Source: Brevibacterium picturae
GTDB taxonomy: Bacteria; Actinomycetota; Actinomycetes; Actinomycetales; Brevibacteriaceae
Assembly (NCBI RefSeq): GCF_030453725.1
Contig: NZ_JAKDJU010000048.1
Location: 1-19,661, forward strand
DNA length: 19,661 nt
Reading direction: 5' to 3'
This document shows positions 13,785-19,661 of this stretch, one piece after another. Below the pieces are notes generated by a model. It made no database searches. It saw nothing but the letters and a program-made list of their open reading frames with translations, and was not told the origin of the DNA. The position numbers and the translations under genes are program-made. Positions within the stretch are counted from its first letter, which is position 1. Each line of letters begins with the position of its first letter.

Positions 13785-14768
13785 ATGGGCAAATACGTTC
13801 TTCGACGATTCGTCAACTATTTCATCCTCGCGTTCATCGCCACGGTGACCGCTTACATCACCTCCAGTGCTTTCATGGATCCGGCAGCCCGCTATCGAGG
13901 GCAGAATCCGCCGCTGTCCGACGCGTCGATCAAGTCCATCCTTAACGGGCACGGGACCAATCCGGATGTGCCGATCCTCGAGCGCACGTGGACCTGGCTG
14001 ACGAATATCTTCCTTCACGGGGACTTCAGCACGACGGTCCACAACAATCCGGTCTTCCAGGAGATCATGACCCGTGCCAGTGTGAGCCTCAAGCTTCTGC
14101 TCATCGGTTCCATCCTGGGAGCCATTCTGGGTGTCATCCTCGGTGTCTGGGGGGCGGTCAAGCAATACAAAGCCTCCGACCAGACCGTGACATATGCGTC
14201 CTATCTGATCATCGCCACGCCGACATTTGTCATCGGTGTGGTGTTAATGATCATCGCCACCGGATTCAACCGTCTGATCGGCACAAGCCTGATTCGGTTC
14301 TCCGGTGAATACACGGCCGACATACCGCCGGGATTCTTCCCGTGGTTCACCGATCAGCTCTCACATATGCTGCTGCCGACATTGGCATTGGTGCTGATGG
14401 GCGCCGCGACCTATTCGCGCTATCAGCGCTCGGTGATGCTCGACGTGCTGGCCTCCGACTTCATCCGCACCGCGCGGTCGAAGGGCCGCACCCGCAAGAC
14501 CGCATTGGTCAAGCACGGCGTGCGGGTGGCGCTCATCCCGATGTCGACCTACTTCGCCTACGCCTTCGGCACACTCGTCGCGGGATCGGCGATGCTCGAG
14601 GTGGTGTTCTCCTGGCACGGCATGGGGGAGTTCACCATCAACTCGATCCTGCAGTCCGATATCAACGCTGCTGCCGGTTCCGTCCTTTTCATCGCAGTGC
14701 TGACTCTGATCTCCTCGACCCTGTCGGAGGTCCTCTACGCTGCCCTCGACCCGAGAGTGAGGATCTGA
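13785..14768 (+). CDS. Peptide ABC transporter permease, DppB/OppB type
   Basis: One of two inner-membrane subunits that form the channel of a peptide importer. The 327 residues contain about six membrane segments (near 9-30, 102-124, 137-160, 194-210, 253-275 and 294-316). The EAA-type coupling loop that contacts the ATPase lies at about 225-250 (ASDFIRTARSKGRTRKTALV). The long outside loop after the first segment and the C-terminal ending LDPRVRI are typical of the DppB/OppB class. The ATG has only a weak AGG seven bases upstream. It is the first recognisable gene of the operon, with one base between its stop and the next start. The exact substrate (di-, oligopeptide or other) is not shown. 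Confidence 0.93.
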   Translation: MGKYVLRRFVNYFILAFIATVTAYITSSAFMDPAARYRGQNPPLSDASIKSILNGHGTNPDVPILERTWTWLTNIFLHGDFSTTVHNNPVFQEIMTRASVSLKLLLIGSILGAILGVILGVWGAVKQYKASDQTVTYASYLIIATPTFVIGVVLMIIATGFNRLIGTSLIRFSGEYTADIPPGFFPWFTDQLSHMLLPTLALVLMGAATYSRYQRSVMLDVLASDFIRTARSKGRTRKTALVKHGVRVALIPMSTYFAYAFGTLVAGSAMLEVVFSWHGMGEFTINSILQSDINAAAGSVLFIAVLTLISSTLSEVLYAALDPRVRI

Positions 14769-14769
14769 C

Positions 14770-15687
14770 ATGGCGACCGAAATTCCGATCTCCACGACTC
14801 CCGACACCGAGGTTGTGCCTCCTCGTTCGAAGCCCACGTCCCGTCTCACCCTGATCTGGCGCCGACTGCGGTCGACCCCTCGCTTCTGGGTCGGTGGAAT
14901 CATGTTGGGGTTCTTCGTCCTGTTCGCGGTCTTCGGCAACACGATCAACATCTATTCGCCCACTGATCAGGACATCTACGCGCTCAACGAAGCACCGAAC
15001 GCCCAGCACTGGTTCGGCACGAACACCATCGGGCAGGACATATACGCTCAAACCGTGGCCGGATTGCAGAAGTCCCTGCTCATCGGCATCATCGCCGGAC
15101 CCTCGGCGAGTCTTCTGGCCGCGATCATCGGCTCGACAGCGGGATACTTCGGCGGTCGCATCGAGGTCGTCATCGTGTGGTTCATCAACCTGCTGCTCGT
15201 GTTGCCCGCGTTCTTCATCCTCGTCCTCCTGGCCCCGATGCTGCGTCAGCTCTCGTGGATGGCGATCGTCGTCTTCCTCGCCCTGTTCGGCTGGATGATC
15301 ATGGCACAGGTCGTGAGGAACCAGACGAAGGCCATCAAAGACCGTGACTTCGTCAAGGCGGCACGGTACATGGGTGTCTCCACCCCACGGATACTGAGCC
15401 GACACATCATCCCGAACGTCGCGTCGATTCTCATCGTCGATGCCACCTTGGGAGTGGTCTCCGCGATCCTGACCGAAACCTCGCTGAGCTACTTCAACCT
15501 CGGAATCCAGAAGCCCGATGTCTCCATCGGCACGCTCCTGGCCGAAGGATCCGGGGCGGCTGTGACCCGCCCGTGGCTCTTCGTCTTTCCCGCAGGCGTC
15601 CTCGTACTCATGCTCTTCGCCATCAGCCTGATGGCCGATGCACTCCGCGACGCCATCGATCCCACCTCAGGAGCCAATCGTGACTGA
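14770..15687 (+). CDS. Peptide ABC transporter permease, DppC/OppC type
   Basis: The second channel subunit, 305 residues. A hydrophilic, proline-rich N-terminal tail of about 35 residues precedes the first membrane segment (about 40-60). HWFGTNTIGQDIYAQ (80-94) is the GTDxxGRD-like motif of DppC/OppC proteins. Four or five more segments follow, with the EAA coupling loop FVKAARYMGVSTPRILSRH at 194-212. GAGTGAGGA precedes its ATG. The 3' end overlaps the start of the ATPase gene by eight bases, so the proteins are probably made in step. Confidence 0.93.
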   Translation: MATEIPISTTPDTEVVPPRSKPTSRLTLIWRRLRSTPRFWVGGIMLGFFVLFAVFGNTINIYSPTDQDIYALNEAPNAQHWFGTNTIGQDIYAQTVAGLQKSLLIGIIAGPSASLLAAIIGSTAGYFGGRIEVVIVWFINLLLVLPAFFILVLLAPMLRQLSWMAIVVFLALFGWMIMAQVVRNQTKAIKDRDFVKAARYMGVSTPRILSRHIIPNVASILIVDATLGVVSAILTETSLSYFNLGIQKPDVSIGTLLAEGSGAAVTRPWLFVFPAGVLVLMLFAISLMADALRDAIDPTSGANRD

Positions 15688-17785
15688 GACTCTCAGCACC
15701 AACCAGTCCACCCCACCCGCGCCGGCCCCGATCCTCGAAGTCAGAGACCTGACCGTCACGTTCCCGAATCCCAAGGGCGATGTGAAGGCCGTTCGTGGCG
15801 TCGACTACGAAGTCATGCCCGGCGAGTTCCTGGGCATCGTCGGCGAATCCGGATCCGGCAAGTCAGTTTCGTCCATGGCCGTGATGGGTCTGCTTCCCAG
15901 CAACGCCCAGATCGACGGCTCGATCAAGTACCGTGGGCGATCCCTGCTGGACATGGACGATCATGAGATGTCGAAGCTGCGTGGCTCCGAGATCGCCATG
16001 GTGTTCCAAGACCCGCTGTCGGCACTGACCCCGGTCTATACGATCGGCGAACAGATCTCCGAGGGACTCCTTCTCCACGACGAAGCGATGTCGAAGGAGG
16101 CCGCACACGAACGCGCGATCGAGCTGCTGCGGGTCGTTGGCATTCCCGGTCCCGAACGTCGGGTCAGAGCGTATCCGCACGAGTTCTCCGGCGGTATGCG
16201 CCAGCGTGCCATGATCGCCATCGCGATCGCCAACGATCCGGACCTCATCATCGCCGACGAGCCGACCACCGCGCTCGATGTCACGATCCAGGCCCAGATC
16301 CTCGACGTTCTGCAGAAAGCACGCGAGATCACCGGAGCCGCCATCGTGCTCATCACGCACGACCTCGGTGTAGTCGCGGGTCACGCGGATCGCATCGCGG
16401 TCATGTACGCGGGTCGACTCGTCGAGACCGGGCCCGTCGAGCAGGTCTTCGCCCGTCCGCAGATGCCCTACACGACGGGGCTTCTGCGCTCGGTGCCGAA
16501 CCTGGCGACGGCTGGAACCCAGCGGCTGGTGCCGTTGGAGGGCAAACCGCCGTCGCTGTCGAACATGGTCCCGGGCTGCCCCTTCGCCCCGCGCTGCCCG
16601 ATCGCCATCGACACGTGCCGCGAGGTCGAACCCGAACTCATCGGGCACGGAACACCAGGCGTGGCCGCCGCCTGCCACCGGGCCGATGAGATCGCCTCGG
16701 GGGACCTGACCGCCGGCAGCATCTTCCCCCGGCCAGAACCCGTAGAAAAACGGGTCAAGGACGACGCAGCCGACAGGATCCTCGAAGTCACCGGCCTGCA
16801 GAAGCATTTCCCCCTGCTCAAAGGTGCCGTCTTCAAACGACAGATCGGAACCGTGCGAGCAGTCGACGGCATCGACCTCGAGATCAGAGAGGGACAGACC
16901 CTCGGACTGGTCGGAGAGTCAGGCTGCGGCAAGTCGACGACCATCGGCGAGGTTCTCGAGATGGTGGCACCCCAGAAGGGCAAGATCGTCATCAACGGAG
17001 TCGACGTGTCCGAGCTGTCCAAACGAGATCGTTTGGCCATGCGAAAGGATGTCCAGGTCGTGTTCCAGGACCCGATGGCCGCGATCGATCCACGGCTGCC
17101 GGTCGGCGAGGTGATCGCGGAGCCACTGACGGTCCACAAGGTCCCGACCAAGGAGCGCAATGACACAGTCGCCGAGATGCTCGAACTGGTGGGCCTCGAC
17201 GCGAACATGGCAGATCGGTACCCGCACGAGTTCTCCGGCGGCCAGCGTCAGCGCATCGGCATCGCCCGGGCGCTCGTGACGAACCCGAAGCTGCTCGTCC
17301 TCGACGAGCCCGTCTCCGCCCTCGACGTGTCCGTGCAGGCCGGTGTCATCAACCTGCTCGAAGATCTGCGCGACTCACTCGGACTGTCCTATCTCTTCGT
17401 CGCCCATGACCTGGCAGTCGTAAGGCAGATCGCCGATCACGTCGCGGTGATGTACTTGGGGCGAATCGTCGAATTCGGCGCCTCCGAAGATCTCTACGAC
17501 AACCCGCAGCACCCGTACACCCGGGCGCTGATGTCAGCGATCCCTGTACCCGATCCCGCCGTTGAGAAATCACGCGAGAGGGTGCTCCTCTCGGGTGACC
17601 TCCCGAGCCCGACCGACGAGATTTCAGGGTGTCGCTTCCGCACCAGATGTCCGCTCTTCTTGCTGCTGCCCGAAACCGACCAGGACAGATGCGCACGCGA
17701 CGATCCCCAACCTCGGCGGGCGGAGTCCAACCTGGTGGCTTGCCACTTCTCCGAACGGATCCACGAGCTCGAACACTCGAGCTGA
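15680..17785 (+). CDS. Fused double ATPase of the peptide ABC transporter (DppD-DppF type)
   Basis: A single 701-residue protein holds both ATP-binding subunits that power the importer. The first half has Walker A GESGSGKS (55-62), signature FSGGMRQ (169-175) and Walker B LIIADEP (189-195). The second has GESGCGKST (412-420), FSGGQRQ (518-524) and LLVLDEP (538-544). Each half ends in the cysteine-containing oligopeptide-transporter C-terminal domain (for example CPFAPRCPIAIDTC near 300-313). Many bacteria encode the two as separate genes, but the fusion is common in actinobacteria. I chose GTG 15680 because AGGAG (15669-15673) lies six bases upstream; an ATG at 15638 would fall deep inside the permease gene. 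Both sites look intact. Confidence 0.94.
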   Translation: MTETLSTNQSTPPAPAPILEVRDLTVTFPNPKGDVKAVRGVDYEVMPGEFLGIVGESGSGKSVSSMAVMGLLPSNAQIDGSIKYRGRSLLDMDDHEMSKLRGSEIAMVFQDPLSALTPVYTIGEQISEGLLLHDEAMSKEAAHERAIELLRVVGIPGPERRVRAYPHEFSGGMRQRAMIAIAIANDPDLIIADEPTTALDVTIQAQILDVLQKAREITGAAIVLITHDLGVVAGHADRIAVMYAGRLVETGPVEQVFARPQMPYTTGLLRSVPNLATAGTQRLVPLEGKPPSLSNMVPGCPFAPRCPIAIDTCREVEPELIGHGTPGVAAACHRADEIASGDLTAGSIFPRPEPVEKRVKDDAADRILEVTGLQKHFPLLKGAVFKRQIGTVRAVDGIDLEIREGQTLGLVGESGCGKSTTIGEVLEMVAPQKGKIVINGVDVSELSKRDRLAMRKDVQVVFQDPMAAIDPRLPVGEVIAEPLTVHKVPTKERNDTVAEMLELVGLDANMADRYPHEFSGGQRQRIGIARALVTNPKLLVLDEPVSALDVSVQAGVINLLEDLRDSLGLSYLFVAHDLAVVRQIADHVAVMYLGRIVEFGASEDLYDNPQHPYTRALMSAIPVPDPAVEKSRERVLLSGDLPSPTDEISGCRFRTRCPLFLLLPETDQDRCARDDPQPRRAESNLVACHFSERIHELEHSS

Positions 17786-17802
17786 CCGGTCCCGACACCG
17801 AG

Positions 17803-17828
17803 CCCACCGACCGATCATCCCACCGACC
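17803..17828. repeat. Short direct repeat between ATPase and binding-protein genes
   Basis: CCCACCGACC occurs at 17803-17812 and 17819-17828 in the 85-base gap. The gap has no clear terminator or promoter, so the binding-protein gene is probably read from the operon transcript. Confidence 0.35.
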
Positions 17829-17870
17829 CCACCCATCAACCACGTCTCAGAGAAGAGAAAAGAGGAACTC

Positions 17871-19568
17871 ATGAAGATGAGGAACAAGGCGACAACGGTT
17901 GTCGCCGCGACCGCGGCATTGGGCCTCGCCCTCTCCGGATGCCAACAGGACAACAAGAACTCCGCGGGAGTCGACGCCGACAAGGCGAACGAGGAGATCG
18001 CGGGCCTGCCGTCCACCGACTATCAGAAGGCAGGCTACGACGAGATCGCCGATGGCGGGACTCTCACCTACCCGATGACGGAGATCCCAGCCAGCCTCAA
18101 CTACTACCACGCCGACGGCGCGCACGTGGACAACAACAACCTCTACGGCACCTCACTGGGCGGACCGATCAAGATCAAGGCCGATGGCAGCTGGGAAGTC
18201 GACAAGAACTACGCCGAGAGCGTCGAGATCGCCAGCGAGGATCCCCTCGTCATCGACGTCAAACTCAACAAGGACGCCGTCTGGGAGGACGGCACCCCGA
18301 TCGACGTCGAGGACTACAAAGCATTCTGGAAAACCCAGAACGGTGAGAACGAGAAATACCAAGTCGCCTCGACCAAGGGCTACGAGGACATCGAGAGCAT
18401 CGAAGCCGGCGATGACAAATACAACGTCGAAGTGACGTTCAAGACCCCGAACATCGACTGGCCCAACTACATTGCTGCACCGGTTCCCAATGAGATCACG
18501 GAAGATCCCAAGGCGTTCAACAAGGACTACGTCAAGGACGTGCTGCCCTCGAACGGACCGTTCAAAGCCAAGAAGGTCGACAACAAAGCCGGCGTCATCA
18601 CCATGGTCCAAAACGACAAGTGGTGGGGCCAGGAGCCCAAGCTGGACAAGGTCATCTTCAAGGTCGTTTCGCAGGCACAGCAGGCCCAGGCCTATGCGAA
18701 CAAGGAGATCGACCTCGTCGACATCGGCACCGACGGAGACTCATATGAGACTGCCGGAAAGCGCGAAGACGGCGAAATCTACAAGTCGCAGGGCATGCAG
18801 TGGACCCACGTGACGCTGAATGCGGAGAAGGGTGCGCTCAAAGAGCAGGAAGTCCGCGACGCAATCGGTCATGCGATCAACCGTGAGGCCATCGCCCAGG
18901 CAGCCATCGGCCCCGTCGAGGCACCGGTGACCCTGGTCAACAACGTCACCTTCATGCCGGGTCAGGACGGTTACCAGGACAATACGAATGGAAGCCTGGA
19001 CTTCGATCCGGAAGCCGCGAAGAAGATCCTCGACGACGCGGGCTGGACCGAAGGAGACGATGGGGTGCGGGAGAAGGACGGCGAGAAGCTGACGTTCAAT
19101 ATCGTCGTTCCCGCCGACACCGCGTCCAACGCCCAGCGCGCGGAGCAGATCATGAAGGACCTCAACGAGATCGGCTTCAAGATCAAACTCGAGACCGTGC
19201 CGATTGCCGCGTACTTCGCCGATCACGTGCTCAACGGCAACTTCGACATGGCCACGTTCACCTGGGAGGGCACGGCCTTCCCGATCTCGTCGGGGTCGAA
19301 CCTGTTCTACCCGGCCGACTCGGAGCAGAACCACTCGAAGATCTCCACCGACGCGATCGGTGAGAAGTTCAAGGCCGCAACGAAGACCCTCGACCCGGCC
19401 GAGTCGAAGAAGCTGGCGAACGAGGGCGATGCCGAAGTGCTCAAACTCAAGCCGCTGATCCCGTTCTACCCGACCCCTTACGTCTGGGGCGTCAAGGACG
19501 ACATCATGAATCTCGGGCCGCGCCAGCTCGAAACACCCGATTGGACGAGCATCGGATTCAAGAAATGA
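17871..19568 (+). CDS. Peptide ABC transporter substrate-binding lipoprotein
   Basis: The extracellular binding protein (family 5) that captures the substrate and delivers it to the permeases. The 565-residue protein starts with a lipoprotein signal: a basic MKMRNK, a hydrophobic stretch, then the lipobox LSGC with Cys24, where a lipid anchor should be attached. The mature part has family 5 patterns such as WEDGTPIDVEDYKAFW, EVRDAIGHAINREAIAQAAIGP, and FDPEAAKKILDDAGW. ATG 17871 has AGAGGA at 17861-17866; a second ATG at 17877 is possible. It is the last gene of the operon, whereas binding-protein genes more often come first. The very acidic and lysine-rich surface fits an exported protein. 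Confidence 0.93.
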   Translation: MKMRNKATTVVAATAALGLALSGCQQDNKNSAGVDADKANEEIAGLPSTDYQKAGYDEIADGGTLTYPMTEIPASLNYYHADGAHVDNNNLYGTSLGGPIKIKADGSWEVDKNYAESVEIASEDPLVIDVKLNKDAVWEDGTPIDVEDYKAFWKTQNGENEKYQVASTKGYEDIESIEAGDDKYNVEVTFKTPNIDWPNYIAAPVPNEITEDPKAFNKDYVKDVLPSNGPFKAKKVDNKAGVITMVQNDKWWGQEPKLDKVIFKVVSQAQQAQAYANKEIDLVDIGTDGDSYETAGKREDGEIYKSQGMQWTHVTLNAEKGALKEQEVRDAIGHAINREAIAQAAIGPVEAPVTLVNNVTFMPGQDGYQDNTNGSLDFDPEAAKKILDDAGWTEGDDGVREKDGEKLTFNIVVPADTASNAQRAEQIMKDLNEIGFKIKLETVPIAAYFADHVLNGNFDMATFTWEGTAFPISSGSNLFYPADSEQNHSKISTDAIGEKFKAATKTLDPAESKKLANEGDAEVLKLKPLIPFYPTPYVWGVKDDIMNLGPRQLETPDWTSIGFKK

Positions 19569-19592
19569 ACCTGATCATCGTCTGATTCGTCT

Positions 19593-19609
19593 GTGATCGT
19601 CACGATCAC
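19593..19609. repeat. Perfect 8-bp inverted repeat before the last terminator
   Basis: GTGATCGT, one base, then ACGATCAC. It lies between the binding-protein stop and the terminator. With a one-base centre it is a better DNA-binding palindrome than an RNA hairpin, but it may simply add to transcript ending or stability. Confidence 0.45.
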
Positions 19610-19617
19610 CCCCAGTC

Positions 19618-19661
19618 GCCGGTCCCGTGGGCTCACGTTCTCCCACGGGGCCGGCTCTTCT
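19618..19661 (+). terminator. Strong intrinsic terminator of the peptide transporter operon
   Basis: A 14-bp stem (19618-19631 with 19642-19655) contains one G-U pair and has a ten-base loop. It is followed by TCTTCT at the window edge. It closely resembles the ilvD terminator and should end the transporter mRNA. Confidence 0.85.

Noticed and set aside
1..19661. CRISPR array, tRNA or rRNA genes, insertion sequences, prophage or toxin-antitoxin genes
   Set aside because: I looked for regular spaced repeats, tRNA-like cloverleaf segments, transposase or integrase motifs and terminal repeats, and found none.

Overview
The window is from a high-GC actinobacterium. The evidence is strong G/C preference at third codon positions, GTG and TTG starts, several promoters whose -10 box lies 6-7 bases before a start codon (leaderless mRNAs), and a luciferase-like monooxygenase/FMN reductase pair of a type first described in corynebacteria (CE1758/CE1759). 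I think a Brevibacterium-like member of the Micrococcales is most likely, but this is an inference from gene content and not proven. Nothing points to a plasmid, phage or insertion sequence. It reads as chromosomal core and near-core genes.

Left part (1-5541): the 3' end of an unidentified gene is followed by gatC-gatA-gatB, a tightly overlapping operon for the Glu/Asp-tRNA amidotransferase. Next is a protein of unknown function with a glycine-rich membrane hairpin and a helical C-terminus. Converging on it from the minus strand is def (peptide deformylase). A 490-base gap follows; its right part looks like the promoter and a structured 5' leader of cysK.

Middle (6059-13270): cysK and cysE form the two-step serine-to-cysteine pathway, with a possible 36-codon antisense ORF between them. 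A three-gene operon follows: LLM flavin monooxygenase, its FMN reductase partner and a MarR regulator. Its promoter region holds a cluster of AACT/AGTT half-sites that could be the MarR operator. A D-2-hydroxyacid dehydrogenase and ilvD (dihydroxy-acid dehydratase, branched-chain amino acid synthesis) follow, both apparently leaderless. ilvD ends at a very strong hairpin terminator.

Right part (13271-19661): a 514-base gene-poor stretch holds terminators, short repeats, a good promoter whose -10 box is overlapped by a GntR-like palindrome, and a short ORF that ends 8 bases before the next gene. It leads into a complete Dpp/Opp-type peptide importer operon: two permeases, a fused double ATPase and, unusually last, the lipoprotein substrate-binding protein. 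A strong terminator closes the window.

The known genes are ordinary. The items most worth a second look are the possible leader peptide and palindromic operator of the peptide transporter, the structured cysK leader, the half-site cluster before the LLM operon, the repeats before ilvD, the antisense mini-ORF between cysK and cysE, and the unknown membrane/helical protein. I found no clear new multi-gene system.
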